This document shows positions 1 through 8,621 of a DNA stretch of 64,000 nt, in pieces. The position numbers and the translations under genes were made by a program. The notes below the pieces were generated by a model that made no database searches, was not told the origin of the DNA, and was given only the letters and a program-made list of their open reading frames with translations. Position 1 is the stretch's first letter, and the number at the start of each line of letters is the position of its first letter. Location: assembly GCF_003151075.1 (NCBI RefSeq), contig NZ_CP029482.1, forward strand, positions 5,332,001 through 5,396,000, given 5' to 3'. Origin of the DNA: Pseudomonas sp. 31-12. Its GTDB lineage: Bacteria > Pseudomonadota > Gammaproteobacteria > Pseudomonadales > Pseudomonadaceae.

Positions 1-725
1 GCGTTGTAGTTGGCGAACTCCTTGACGTACAGGCCAAAGCCCACGGAAGCGAGGATCCACACCACCACCGCCAGCACCGAGCCCGGGGTGATAAAACGAA
101 ACTCCTGTTTGACGTCGGGCATGACGTAATAAATCAGCGCCACGGCGACCATCAGCAAAATCACCACCACGGGCCAGCGAACGATGGTCCACAGGGTCAC
201 GATGAAATCTTCCATGCCCACTTGCGCAGCAATCCAGCCCATCAGTTGTGGCCCGAGCACCATGAGTGCGGCGGCGATCAGCAGCATTCCGGCGATGCCC
301 ACCGTGTAGATAATCGACAGCGGAAAGCGCTTCCACGCGGGCCGGCCTTCGACCACGTCGTAGGCGGCGTTCATCGCGCTCATCATCAGCCGCACGCCGG
401 CGGACGCGGTCCACAGGGCAATCACGATACCAATCGACAGCAAGCCACCCTTGGACTGCTGGAGTTGGTCGATCACCGGGTTTACCTGTTCCAGCGCCTG
501 GGGCGGCAGGACCAGCTCGGATTGCAGGCGCAGCCAGGAGAAGAAGTCCGGCAGGTGCAGGAAACCGATCAGCGCGATGAGAAAAAGAATGAAGGGGAAC
601 AGCGAGAACAGCATTTGATAGGCCAATGCCGAGGCATAGGTCGACATCTCGTCGTCGACGAACTCGGTGACCGTGCGCACCATGACACGGTGCAGGCGCA
701 AGCCTTTCATGTGAGGGAAAAACAT
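1..725 (-). CDS. YihY/BrkB-family inner-membrane protein (C-terminus cut by window start)
   Basis: Reading the minus strand from an ATG at 725 gives an open frame that runs off the left edge of the window. It begins MFFPHMKGLRLHRVMVRTV and continues with the family's conserved region (DDEMSTYASALAYQMLFSLF), followed by several long hydrophobic segments. This matches the YihY/virulence factor BrkB family of multi-span inner-membrane proteins, once annotated as RNase BN. Their biochemical role is unsettled, so none is assigned here. A strong ribosome-binding site (AAAGGAGA) lies 6-7 bases upstream of the ATG. About 241 codons are visible and the C-terminal part is missing only because of the window edge. 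Confidence 0.85.
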   Translation of the reverse strand, partial: MFFPHMKGLRLHRVMVRTVTEFVDDEMSTYASALAYQMLFSLFPFILFLIALIGFLHLPDFFSWLRLQSELVLPPQALEQVNPVIDQLQQSKGGLLSIGIVIALWTASAGVRLMMSAMNAAYDVVEGRPAWKRFPLSIIYTVGIAGMLLIAAALMVLGPQLMGWIAAQVGMEDFIVTLWTIVRWPVVVILLMVAVALIYYVMPDVKQEFRFITPGSVLAVVVWILASVGFGLYVKEFANYN

Positions 726-897
726 TAGCGTCTCCTTTCGCCGCAAGATTGGGTTGAAGTCGAGGCGACTCAGGGGCCGTTTTCTACATCAAAGTAGCCT
801 ACTTGGCGACTTTGAAACAATTTCCGTGTGCAAGTTCAGGCTGACACAAAAACGGCCATCCGTGGATGGCCGTGCATGTTGCTCGTCAAAGGCCGAA

Positions 898-1089
898 TCA
901 CGCCTTGTCGACGCCTTTCTTGATCGCGTCCTTGGCCTTGCCCACCGCTTGCTGGGCCTCGCCTTTCCTTTCCTGCACGACGCCTTCGGCGCGCATTTTG
1001 TCGTTACCGGTGGCCTTGCCGACGCCTTGCTTGACGTTGCCGGCGGCTTCGTTGGCCATGCCTTTTACTTTATCGCCAGTGCTGCTCAT
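898..1089 (-). CDS. CsbD-family small stress protein
   Basis: This 63-residue, highly charged protein starts MSSTGDKVKGMANEAAGNVK and is built of repeated GKA/GNVKQGVGKA segments, typical of the CsbD family. Members are small, soluble, probably intrinsically flexible proteins induced by general or envelope stress; their molecular role is not known. The start is set by an ATG with GGAGAAAC just upstream. It stands alone, with its own roughly 200-base upstream region, between BrkB and an unrelated gene on the other strand. Family assignment is firm; function remains open. Confidence 0.85.
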   Translation of the reverse strand: MSSTGDKVKGMANEAAGNVKQGVGKATGNDKMRAEGVVQERKGEAQQAVGKAKDAIKKGVDKA

Positions 1090-1289
1090 GGTGTTTCTCC
1101 TGTGAACAATTCAACGGAAAAAGTCGTTACACAAAGATTGACCGGGGGCATTTGCACGGAGTTTCATTTATTTTCAGTCACGCATTTCATCGTTCAGCGC
1201 AGGTTGGGCTTTATGTTTGCCGACCAACCCCCGAGAATGCGCAACGTATTCAGGCCATGGCGCTGAAGATCCAATCCCGTAGGAATGTT

Positions 1290-1667
1290 ATGAAACTCGA
1301 TAAAAAGCAGGCCATTGCCCGCAGAAACCAGGAACTTGGCGGTGCCGTGCTTGGCGTCAACAACTGCCATTTCACCGAACTGAACCGCAACCGCAACATC
1401 TGGTGGTTCGACATCCCGGTGGCGCGCCTGGCCATTGGTCAGTACGAATGGGTTCACCTGCTGATGCACACGCCGGATACCGACGAACTGCTGCACCTGA
1501 AAGTGCCGACGGTGTTCCTGCGCGAGAAGCTCGAAGGCCTGGTGGTGCGCAACGAAGGCAAGCGTAAAGCCGCTTTGAGCCTGGAACTGAGCGCGGACAA
1601 GGATTCGTACCTGCAAGACATGCGCCCGGCGGGCACCAACGTCAATTTCGCGCCGTTCCGCCTGTAA
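1290..1667 (+). CDS. Conserved hypothetical protein, 125 aa
   Basis: I do not recognise a named family. The ATG at 1290 is preferred over upstream in-frame starts because the protein then begins MKLDKKQAIARRNQELGG and has a GGA-containing ribosome-binding site about 5 bases upstream. The upstream extension would read through the promoter region of the divergent csbD gene. The product is soluble, with no signal peptide or membrane span. It is rich in aromatic and basic residues (NRNRNIWWFDIP, GQYEWVHLLMH), with no cysteine or histidine pattern that suggests catalysis. Codon use matches its neighbours. It is followed by a REP-type hairpin. Confidence 0.7.
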   Translation: MKLDKKQAIARRNQELGGAVLGVNNCHFTELNRNRNIWWFDIPVARLAIGQYEWVHLLMHTPDTDELLHLKVPTVFLREKLEGLVVRNEGKRKAALSLELSADKDSYLQDMRPAGTNVNFAPFRL

Positions 1668-1681
1668 CTTTACACATCCCC

Positions 1682-1813
1682 TGTGGCGAGGGAGCTTGCT
1701 CCCGCTGGGCCGCGAAGCGACCCCAAATCAGACGCTGCGGTATTTTTGGTGTATCTCCATCGACTGGGTGACGACTGCTGCGCAGCCGAGCGGGAGCAAG
1801 CTCCCTCGCCACA
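1682..1813. repeat. Long inverted repeat, TGTGGCGAGGGAGC family
   Basis: The left arm TGTGGCGAGGGAGCTTGCTC and its complement near 1790-1813 bound a structure of about 130 bases. An inner part contains GCGAAGCGACCCC and ACTGCTGCGCAG. The same family recurs at 20364-20490 and 26306-26397. These are dispersed Pseudomonas REP-like hairpins, non-coding and placed after genes. Confidence 0.8.
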
Positions 1814-1838
1814 AAAGCAGTTCTGATATCGCTGCAAA

Positions 1839-1868
1839 CAAAAAGCCCCGCATCTGCGGGGCTTTTTG
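1839..1868 (-). terminator. Rho-independent terminator after fadD1
   Basis: AAAAAGCCCCGC-atct-GCGGGGCTTTTT forms a perfect GC-rich stem with A and T runs on either side, so it can work in both directions. It lies immediately after the fadD1 stop codon and is the natural end of that transcript. Confidence 0.9.
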
Positions 1869-1872
1869 TGGG

Positions 1873-3573
1873 TTACGCGCTGACTTTCTTGGCGTTGAGC
1901 TTTTTCAGTTCTTCGTCGCGCAACTCGCGGCGCAGGATCTTGCCGACGTTGGTGGTCGGCAGCGCATCGCGGAACTCCACGGAGCGCGGGACCTTGTAGC
2001 CGGTCACGTTCGCACGCATGTGCTCCATCACCTGCTCCTTGGTCAACGTCACACCTGGTTTGGCCACGATGAAAATCTTGATCGCTTCGCCCGACTTCTC
2101 GTCCGGCACGCCGATGGCAGCGCATTGCAGCACGCCCGGCAGGGTCGCGAGCACGTCTTCCAGTTCGTTCGGATAAACGTTGAAACCGGACACCAGAATC
2201 ATGTCTTTCTTGCGATCCACGATGCGCATGTAACCATCCGGCTGAATCACCGCGATGTCACCGGTCTTCAACCAGCCTTCGCTGTCGAGCATTTCATCGG
2301 TGGCGTCCTGACGCTGCCAGTAGCCCTTCATCACTTGCGGACCTTTCACACACAGTTCGCCGATTTCGCCCAACGGCTGCTCGACGCCGGCATCGTTGAT
2401 GACTTTGCACACGGTGGACGGAACCGGAATACCGATGGTGCCGATCTGGATGTGCTGGATCGGGTTCACAGTGGCCACCGGGCTGGTTTCGGTCATGCCG
2501 TAACCTTCGCAGATGGCGCAACCGGTGACCGCTTTCCAACGCTCGGCCGCGGCCAGTTGCAGGGCCATGCCGCCGGACAGGGTAACTTTCAGTGCGGAGA
2601 AATCCAGCTTGCGGAAGCCTTCGTTGTTGCACAGCGCCACGAACAGGGTGTTGAGGCCGACGAAGCCGCTGAACTTCCACTTCGACAGTTCCTTGACCAT
2701 TGCCGTCAAGTCGCGCGGGTTGCTGATCAGGATGTTGTGATTGCCGATCAGCATCATCGCCATGCAATGAAAGGTGAAGGCATAGATGTGGTACAGCGGC
2801 AGCGGTGTGATCAGGATCTCGCAACCTTCATTGAGGTTGGACCCCATCAGCGCCTTGCACTGCAGCATGTTCGCCACGAGGTTGCGATGGGTCAGCATCG
2901 CGCCCTTGGCCACGCCGGTGGTGCCGCCGGTGTATTGCAGGACGGCAACGTCGCTGCTGGCCGGGTTGGCTTCCGCCACTGGCTGGCCGTGCCCCTTGCT
3001 CAACACGTCGTTGAACTTGATGGCCTTGGGCAAGTGATACGCCGGGACCATCTTCTTCACGTACTTGATGACGCTGTTGACCAGCAGGCGCTTGAGCGGT
3101 GGCAGCAGGTCGGCCACTTCGGTGACGATCACGTGCTTGACGCCGGTTTTCGGCACCACGATCTCGGCCAGATGCGCCATGTTGGCCAGGCAGACCAGGG
3201 CTTTGGCACCGGAATCGTTGAATTGGTGTTCCATTTCCCGCGCGGTGTACAACGGGTTGGTGTTGACCACGATCAGCCCGGCGCGAATGGCACCGAATAC
3301 GGCTACCGGGTACTGCAACACGTTGGGCAGTTGCACGGCGATTCGATCGCCAGGCTGCAAGTCGGTATGCTGTTGCAGGTAAGCGGCAAAGGCACCGGAC
3401 AATTCGTACAGTTCACCGTAGGTGATTGTCTTGCCCAGGTTGCTGAATGCCGGTTTGTCGGCGAAGCGCTGGCAGGATCGTTTCAACACTGCCTGAATAT
3501 TCGGATACTCGTCTGGATTGATCTCGGCAGCAATCCCGGCAGGGTACTTATCCTTCCAAAAGTCTTCGTTCAT
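1873..3573 (-). CDS. fadD1: Long-chain fatty-acid--CoA ligase (FadD1)
   Basis: This 566-residue AMP-forming acyl-CoA synthetase activates free fatty acids to acyl-CoA at the inner membrane, feeding beta-oxidation and exogenous fatty-acid use. The ATP/AMP loop YTGGTTGVAKGAML lies near residue 215. The A5 motif GYGMTETSPV lies near residue 360. The motif GWLKTGDIAVIQPDGY and the fatty-acyl signature VDRKKDMILVSGFNVYPNE lie in the C-terminal half. Length is normal for FadD. It is the second of two tandem, separately terminated paralogues. Gene order (fadD1, fadD2, hydrolase, MaoC protein) matches P. aeruginosa PA3299-PA3302 as I recall it, hence the numbering. Confidence 0.92.
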   Translation of the reverse strand: MNEDFWKDKYPAGIAAEINPDEYPNIQAVLKRSCQRFADKPAFSNLGKTITYGELYELSGAFAAYLQQHTDLQPGDRIAVQLPNVLQYPVAVFGAIRAGLIVVNTNPLYTAREMEHQFNDSGAKALVCLANMAHLAEIVVPKTGVKHVIVTEVADLLPPLKRLLVNSVIKYVKKMVPAYHLPKAIKFNDVLSKGHGQPVAEANPASSDVAVLQYTGGTTGVAKGAMLTHRNLVANMLQCKALMGSNLNEGCEILITPLPLYHIYAFTFHCMAMMLIGNHNILISNPRDLTAMVKELSKWKFSGFVGLNTLFVALCNNEGFRKLDFSALKVTLSGGMALQLAAAERWKAVTGCAICEGYGMTETSPVATVNPIQHIQIGTIGIPVPSTVCKVINDAGVEQPLGEIGELCVKGPQVMKGYWQRQDATDEMLDSEGWLKTGDIAVIQPDGYMRIVDRKKDMILVSGFNVYPNELEDVLATLPGVLQCAAIGVPDEKSGEAIKIFIVAKPGVTLTKEQVMEHMRANVTGYKVPRSVEFRDALPTTNVGKILRRELRDEELKKLNAKKVSA

Positions 3574-3802
3574 GGAAGCCCACTCCTCAGCAACGCGAAT
3601 TCAGCACCGCATTTGATGCGATTATTATTGGTGTGTGTTTGTTGGTGAATCTAGCGCTTTTATAAGCCCGAGAAGTCACAAAGCGCGCCGAGAGTAGCAG
3701 CTTTGCCAAGGGTCGACTAGAGCCAAAAGCGGCCTCTATGGTCACAATTGTGACTCAAGAATTACTAGCGGTCATTTTAGAGCAAAGATTCTATACAACC
3801 CT

Positions 3803-3825
3803 GAAAAGCCCCGTATTTCGGGGCC
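3803..3825 (-). terminator. Terminator of fadD2
   Basis: Read on the minus strand, GCCCCG-aaata-CGGGGC is followed by TTTTC. It lies about 105 bases after the fadD2 stop codon. Confidence 0.7.
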
Positions 3826-3840
3826 TTCCCTTTAAAAGCA

Positions 3841-3904
3841 TCGCGGGCAAGCCCGCTCCCACAGGATCAGCGATGACCTTGTGGGAGCGCGGCTTGCCCG
3901 CGAA
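3841..3904. repeat. REP pair (GTGGGAGCGGGCTTGCCCGCG family)
   Basis: TCGCGGGCAAGCCCGCTCCCACAG faces CTTGTGGGAGCGCGGCTTGCCCGCGA across a short loop. This is the common REP sequence of fluorescent pseudomonads; other copies lie at 28673, 38391, 41272 and 60325. Confidence 0.85.
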
Positions 3905-3930
3905 CCGCGCAAAGCGCGGCCATTCAACGC

Positions 3931-5619
3931 CTATGCAATATCCCGCAACTCCCGCCGCAAGATCTTGCCCACCGGCGTCATCGGCAACGACTCACGCAAC
4001 ACAATGTGCTTGGGCACTTTGTACGCCGTGAAGTTTTCCTTGCAGTACGCCTTCAGCTCTTCAAGGCTGACCCCCGACTCGCGGGCCACCACAAACAACT
4101 TCACCGCCTCCCCCGAACGCTCGTCCGGCACGCCGATCACTGCGCAGTTGGCAACTTTCGGATGAGCCATGACGATGTCTTCGATTTCGTTGGGGTACAC
4201 GTTGAAACCCGAGACGATGATCATGTCTTTCTTGCGATCGACGATGCGCACAAAACCGTCCGGGTCGATCACCGCGATATCGCCGGACTTGAACCAGCCC
4301 TCGGCATCCAGCACTTCGGCAGTGGCTTCCGGTTTCTGCCAGTAGCCCTTCATGATCTGCGGGCCCTTGATGCACAGTTCGCCGCGTTCACCCAAGGGCT
4401 GCTCGACGCCGTCATCGTTGATCACTTTCAACGTGGTGCCCGGCACGGGCAGGCCGACCGTGCCGATCCGCGATTTGTCGCCGTACGGGTTGGTGCAGGC
4501 CACTGGTGAAGTTTCGGTCAGGCCGTAACCTTCGGTGATGCGGCAACCGGTGAGCTGTTCCCAGCGCTCTGCGGTGGCCTTGACCAGCGCGGTGCCGCCG
4601 GAGTTGGTGAGTTTGAGGCTGGAGAAATCCAGGGTCTTGAAATCCGGGTGATCCATCAGCGCTACGAACAGCGTGTTCAGCCCCAGCAACGCCGAGAACC
4701 GCCATTTCTTCAGCTCCTTGATGAAGCCGCCGATGTCGCGAGGATTGGTGATCAGCACGTTGTGGTTGCCGGTCACCATCATGCACATGCAGTTCGCCGT
4801 GAAGGCATAGATGTGGTACAGCGGCAGCGGCGCGATCATCACTTCCTGACCTTCGCGCAGCAACGGCTGACCGTCGCTGCCGAACTGACCGAGGCACGCC
4901 CGCGCCTGTTGCATGTTGGCCACGAGGTTGCCGTGGGTCAGCATCGCACCCTTGGCCAGGCCAGTGGTGCCGCCGGTGTATTGCAACACGGCGATGTCAT
5001 CGAGACTGACTTTCAGCGGCTTGATGCCCAGGCCACGGCCCAGACGCAACGCGCTCTTGAAGGAAATCGCCTGCGGCAAGGAATAGGCCGGGACCATCTT
5101 CTTGACCTTGCTGACCATGGAGTTGACCAGCCAGCCCTTGGCGCTGGGCATCAGGTCGCCCATCTTCGCTTCGATCAGGTATTGGATGTCGGTGTCGGGC
5201 AGCACTTCCTGGACCTTCTGCCCGAACACGTTCAGGTACACCAGCGCCCGGGCGCCGGAGTCCTTGAACTGATGACGCATCTCCCGCGCGGTGTACAGCG
5301 GGTTGGTGTTGACCACGATCAGCCCGGCGCGCAAGGCACCGAACACGGCAATCGGGTAATGCAAAACGTTGGGCATCTGCACCGCAATGCGATCCCCCGG
5401 CACCAGGTCGGTGTGGGCTTGCAGGTAACCGGCGAACGCCAGGCTGTAGCGTTCCAGTTCGGCGTAGGTCAGGGTCACGCCCATGTTGCTGAAAGCGGGG
5501 CGATCAGCGAATTTCTTGCAGGAACGCTCGAACACCTCAAGCACCGACTTATAGGCCCCAAGGTCAATATCCAGGGGCACGCCGGCCGGGCGTTTGTCAT
5601 TCCAGAAATCAGGTTGCAT
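3931..5619 (-). CDS. fadD2: Long-chain fatty-acid--CoA ligase (FadD2)
   Basis: This 562-residue paralogue of the neighbouring FadD1 catalyses ATP-dependent fatty acid to acyl-CoA conversion. The P-loop YTGGTTGLAKGAML, the GYGLTETSPV motif near residue 360 and the FACS motif VDRKKDMIIVSGFNVYPNE are all intact, so both paralogues look catalytically competent. The N-terminus MQPDFWNDKRPAG aligns with MNEDFWKDKYPAG of FadD1, which fixes the ATG. An AAGAACAA stretch covers the start codon, a possible Hfq/Crc site. It is transcribed divergently from an alpha/beta hydrolase gene. Confidence 0.92.
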   Translation of the reverse strand: MQPDFWNDKRPAGVPLDIDLGAYKSVLEVFERSCKKFADRPAFSNMGVTLTYAELERYSLAFAGYLQAHTDLVPGDRIAVQMPNVLHYPIAVFGALRAGLIVVNTNPLYTAREMRHQFKDSGARALVYLNVFGQKVQEVLPDTDIQYLIEAKMGDLMPSAKGWLVNSMVSKVKKMVPAYSLPQAISFKSALRLGRGLGIKPLKVSLDDIAVLQYTGGTTGLAKGAMLTHGNLVANMQQARACLGQFGSDGQPLLREGQEVMIAPLPLYHIYAFTANCMCMMVTGNHNVLITNPRDIGGFIKELKKWRFSALLGLNTLFVALMDHPDFKTLDFSSLKLTNSGGTALVKATAERWEQLTGCRITEGYGLTETSPVACTNPYGDKSRIGTVGLPVPGTTLKVINDDGVEQPLGERGELCIKGPQIMKGYWQKPEATAEVLDAEGWFKSGDIAVIDPDGFVRIVDRKKDMIIVSGFNVYPNEIEDIVMAHPKVANCAVIGVPDERSGEAVKLFVVARESGVSLEELKAYCKENFTAYKVPKHIVLRESLPMTPVGKILRRELRDIA

Positions 5620-5626
5620 TGTTCTT
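5619..5626 (-). promoter_or_regulatory. Possible Hfq/Crc A-rich motif at fadD2 start
   Basis: AAGAACAA on the minus strand overlaps the A of the fadD2 ATG and fits the AANAANAA motif bound by Hfq with Crc. A single short motif is weak evidence. Confidence 0.4.
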
Positions 5627-5855
5627 GTCCTCTTTACCTGAGCCTATCCGGGCCGCTTTTCTGTCTTCTTCAACACAAAGAGCGAAGAGCGGGGCTTCAC
5701 GGACACTAGCAGCTATGGCCAATCAGGCAAATATGCCAACGGGCGTCATTGACCGTGTGAATCTTGCTGCAGCGGCGTGGCCTGATCAGACGGGAGCGAA
5801 AGGATGCGCTATACAATGCATCGTGCCTGTGACCCATCCATGCAAAGGAATCGCC

Positions 5856-6800
5856 ATGATCCACGATACTTTCTGGCTGACCGCGAGTGACCGCAGCCGC
5901 CTCTACGTCAACCAGTGGTTGCCCGATCCGCCTTTGAAAGCGGTGATCCTGTTGGCCCATGGCATGGCCGAACACAGTGGTCGCTACGCCCGCCTGGCGG
6001 AGAAATTCTGCGAGCAGGGTTACGGCGTCTACGCGCCGGACCTGCGTGGACATGGCAAAACTGCCGAAAACAGGACACTCGGCCATTTCGCCGATGACGA
6101 TGGCTGGTGCAAAGTGGTCGGCGACCTGGCCAGCCTCAACCAGCACATCGGCCAGCAACATCCCGGCGTGCCGATCGTGCTGCTCGGCCACAGCATGGGC
6201 AGCTACATCGCCCAGGCCTATCTGCTGCATCACAGCGCCAGCCTGCATGGCGCGGTCCTCAGCGGTTCGAACTTCCAGCCCATCGCGCTTTATCGCGCGG
6301 CGCGACAAATCGCCCGGCTCGAACGCCTGCGCCAGGGCGGCAAGGGTCGCAGTGCGCTGATCGAGTGGCTGTCATTCGGCTCGTTCAACAAGAAATTCAA
6401 ACCGGTGCGCACGCGGTTCGACTGGCTCAGTCGTGACCCGGCGGAGGTTGATCTGTACGCCAACGACCCGCTCTGCGGCTTTCGTTGCACCAATCAGCTG
6501 TGGATCGATTTGCTCGGCGGCTTGCAGCAAATCAGCAAAGCGTCCAATCTCGCTCAGATTGATCCGGGCCTGCCGCTGCTGGTGATTGGCGGTGAATGTG
6601 ATCCGGTGAGCGAAGGCAAGCGTCTGAACGATCTGGCCGATGCGCTACGCGCGGCCGGCAGCCAGAACCTGCAACTGACTATTTACCCGCAGGCACGGCA
6701 TGAACTGTTCAACGAGAGCAACCGCGATGAAGTGATCGATGACGTGTTGAACTGGATCGCCCAGGCGCTGAGCCACCGCCGGCCACCCAGATCAGAATAG
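5856..6800 (+). CDS. Alpha/beta hydrolase, lysophospholipase/monoacylglycerol lipase type
   Basis: The 314-residue protein has the serine-hydrolase elbow GHSMGS near residue 111, the oxyanion region LLAHGMAEHSGRY near residue 29, the acid region GGECDPVS and the catalytic His in ARHELFNE. This is the serine aminopeptidase S33/Hydrolase_4 pattern of PldB- and MGL-like lipases that release fatty acids from glycerolipids. The ATG at 5856 has AAAGGAA upstream; the open frame extends further 5' but without a ribosome-binding site. Divergence from fadD2 fits a role in making fatty acids for the ligases. Exact substrate unknown. Confidence 0.82.
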   Translation: MIHDTFWLTASDRSRLYVNQWLPDPPLKAVILLAHGMAEHSGRYARLAEKFCEQGYGVYAPDLRGHGKTAENRTLGHFADDDGWCKVVGDLASLNQHIGQQHPGVPIVLLGHSMGSYIAQAYLLHHSASLHGAVLSGSNFQPIALYRAARQIARLERLRQGGKGRSALIEWLSFGSFNKKFKPVRTRFDWLSRDPAEVDLYANDPLCGFRCTNQLWIDLLGGLQQISKASNLAQIDPGLPLLVIGGECDPVSEGKRLNDLADALRAAGSQNLQLTIYPQARHELFNESNRDEVIDDVLNWIAQALSHRRPPRSE

Positions 6801-6842
6801 TTTTTTTGTGAATTTATTTATTCGTGACAGGAATTGAAACAG

Positions 6843-7313
6843 ATGACCCAGGTTACCAACACCCCTTACGAAGCCCTCGAAGTAGGCCAGACCGCCAGCT
6901 ACAGCAAGACGGTCGAAGAGCGCGACATTCAGTTGTTCGCCGCGATGTCGGGTGATCACAACCCGGTGCACCTGGACGCCGAATACGCCGCTGGCACCAT
7001 GTTCAAAGAACGTATCGCCCACGGCATGTTCAGCGGTGCGCTGATCAGCGCGGCCGTGGCGTGCGAGTTGCCTGGGCCGGGCACTATTTATATCGGTCAG
7101 CAGATGAGTTTTCAGAAGCCGGTGAAGATTGGCGACACCCTGACCGTGCGTCTGGAAATCCTCGAGAAGCTGCCGAAGTTTCGTGTGCGGATTGCCACTC
7201 GCGTGTTTAACCAGCGCGATGAATTGGTGGTGGATGGCGAGGCCGAGATTCTTGCGCCGCGCAAGCAGCAGACCGTAGCGTTGACTACCCTGCCGGCGAT
7301 CAGCATCGGCTGA
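6843..7313 (+). CDS. MaoC-like (R)-specific enoyl-CoA hydratase
   Basis: This 156-residue hot-dog-fold protein contains the hydratase-2 motif FAAMSGDHNPVHLD with the catalytic Asp and His, followed by ERIAHGMFSGALIS. Such enzymes hydrate trans-2-enoyl-CoA to (R)-3-hydroxyacyl-CoA, linking beta-oxidation to polyhydroxyalkanoate or lipid synthesis. The ATG at 6843 is preferred over an in-frame TTG nine bases earlier because the AGGA ribosome-binding site is 10 bases upstream of the ATG and too close to the TTG. It lies 42 bases after the hydrolase gene and is probably co-transcribed. Substrate chain length cannot be read from the sequence. Confidence 0.85.
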   Translation: MTQVTNTPYEALEVGQTASYSKTVEERDIQLFAAMSGDHNPVHLDAEYAAGTMFKERIAHGMFSGALISAAVACELPGPGTIYIGQQMSFQKPVKIGDTLTVRLEILEKLPKFRVRIATRVFNQRDELVVDGEAEILAPRKQQTVALTTLPAISIG

Positions 7314-7339
7314 TTTGGGGAGGGGGGGGTCAGCTGAAT

Positions 7340-7506
7340 CCACCCCTCACCCTAACCCTCTCCCCAAGGGGTAGAGGTGACCTACCGAGGTGTACTTTCG
7401 GGTTACATCGACCTGGGAGTTCGAGTCGAACTCAGGCTCTGAAAAGCCCCCGATCGGCTCCCTTTCCCCCTCTCCCCTCTGGGGAGAGGGCTGGGGTGAG
7501 GGGTGG
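7340..7506. repeat. 167-bp inverted-repeat element, copy 1
   Basis: The ends CCACCCCTCACCCTAACCCTCTCCCC and its near complement enclose about 115 bases. The reverse complement aligns along most of its length with 17781-17944, so both are copies of one dispersed non-coding element. It lies between two convergent genes and may terminate both. Confidence 0.8.
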
Positions 7507-7534
7507 TTCTTACAATCAGGCATCGATCTAAAAC

Positions 7535-8404
7535 TCACCGCGACCGCTCACCCTCCCCAACCTGCACACTCGCCGTCATCCCCGAACTCAAGTTCATCCC
7601 TTCCGGCAACTTATCAATCTTGATCCGCACCGGAATCCGCTGCGCCAGCCTCACCCAGTTAAACGTCGGTTCCACCTCTGCCAGCAGTTGCCCGTCCGGC
7701 GTGGTATTGCGATCGGTGATCCCGCGGCTGATGCTTTCCACATGCCCGTCCAGCGCTTCGCCGGCGCTCATTAACCAGACCTTCACCGGATCGCCCACCC
7801 GAATCCGCGGCAACTTGGTTTCCTCGAAATACGCCTGCACATAAAAAGTCGAATCATCGATCAACGCCATCACTGGTTGCCCGGCATTCACGTAATTGCC
7901 TTGGGCCAGACGCAGGTTGGTGATGTGGCCGCTGCGAGGCGCATGGACCTGGCTGCGTGCGAGGTTGAGTTCCGCGACCTTGGCTTCCGCCTGGGCTTCA
8001 CGCAGTTCACCACGGGCGATGCCGGCGTTGATTTGCGCGTTCTCGCGCAGTTCGGCGCTGATCGCTTGTGGCCCGAGACTGGCGCGCCGACTGGCTTCGC
8101 GTTCGCGCAGATTGAGCTGCTGCTGACGGGTCTGCACCACCGCCTGGGCTTTCTCCAGCGCCGCTTCGAAACGGTCACGATCAATGCTCAGCAACAGATC
8201 GCCGGCCTTGACCGGCTGGTTATCGAACGCCTTGAGTTCGCGCACCCAACCCGAGACGTCGGGGGCAATCACCACCACGTCGGCGCGGATCCGCGCATCC
8301 CGGGTCCAGGGCGTGAGCATGTAGTACTGCCACAAATGGAAGCCGGCAAAGATCGCCACCGCCACCAGGCACAGGGTTACCGCGACACGTACGGGGGTAC
8401 GCAT
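7535..8404 (-). CDS. HlyD-family periplasmic adaptor (AaeA/EmrA-like)
   Basis: This 289-residue membrane-fusion protein has one N-terminal membrane anchor (about residues 7-27). A split lipoyl/barrel-sandwich domain follows (DVSGWVRELKAFDNQPVKAGDLL and PRSGHITNLRLAQGNYVNAGQP), flanking a helical hairpin, and then a beta-barrel domain. It is the adaptor linking an inner-membrane pump to an outer-membrane channel. The DUF1656 and FUSC genes just upstream make the AaeAXB-type set used for efflux of aromatic carboxylic acids; that substrate is inference. Last gene of the operon. Confidence 0.85.
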   Translation of the reverse strand: MRTPVRVAVTLCLVAVAIFAGFHLWQYYMLTPWTRDARIRADVVVIAPDVSGWVRELKAFDNQPVKAGDLLLSIDRDRFEAALEKAQAVVQTRQQQLNLREREASRRASLGPQAISAELRENAQINAGIARGELREAQAEAKVAELNLARSQVHAPRSGHITNLRLAQGNYVNAGQPVMALIDDSTFYVQAYFEETKLPRIRVGDPVKVWLMSAGEALDGHVESISRGITDRNTTPDGQLLAEVEPTFNWVRLAQRIPVRIKIDKLPEGMNLSSGMTASVQVGEGERSR

Positions 8405-8414
8405 TTTTTACTCC

Positions 8415-8621
8415 TTATAAAGGTCCGAGGACGACGGTGATCAGGGTCAATACACAGACGTACAAGGCGCAATCAAACAATGCTTCGTGCCAGATCCAGC
8501 GGCCGACCGGCGTCAGGCGCAACAGCATGCGCAAGGCTCCGGTGACGAGCAGCGCCAGCAGCACATAAATCAGAAACGGACTGAGCAGCACGCCGCCCAC
8601 CGACCATTCACGCAAGCCCAT
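8415..8621 (-). CDS. DUF1656 (AaeX-like) small membrane protein
   Basis: This 68-residue protein has two predicted membrane segments (PFLIYVLLALLVTGALRMLL and ALFDCALYVCVLTLITVVLG). Small DUF1656 proteins accompany FUSC pumps and HlyD adaptors, as AaeX does in Escherichia coli; their role is unclear. The start overlaps the end of the FUSC gene by 14 bases, and the HlyD gene follows after 10 bases, so the three genes are very probably co-translated. Confidence 0.82.
   Translation of the reverse strand: MGLREWSVGGVLLSPFLIYVLLALLVTGALRMLLRLTPVGRWIWHEALFDCALYVCVLTLITVVLGPL

Larger units (their letters stand above)
3574..3930. other. Gap between fadD1 and fadD2: fadD1 promoter, fadD2 terminator, REP pair
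   Basis: No gene is seen here. It holds the fadD1 upstream region (3574-3800, partly AT-rich, with an AATAATAA stretch near 3625 on the minus strand), the fadD2 terminator and a REP hairpin. fadD1 therefore probably has its own promoter. I could not assign a FadR- or PsrA-type operator. Confidence 0.6.

Noticed and set aside
1152..1289. Upstream extension of the 125-residue hypothetical gene
   Set aside because: It would cover the divergent csbD promoter region; the ATG at 1290 has a ribosome-binding site and gives a sensible N-terminus.
1696..3648. 650-codon plus-strand frame opposite fadD1, and a 742-codon minus-strand frame opposite the chemoreceptor gene (39034-41262)
   Set aside because: Both are shadows of genes with complete family motifs; neither has a ribosome-binding site or recognisable domains.
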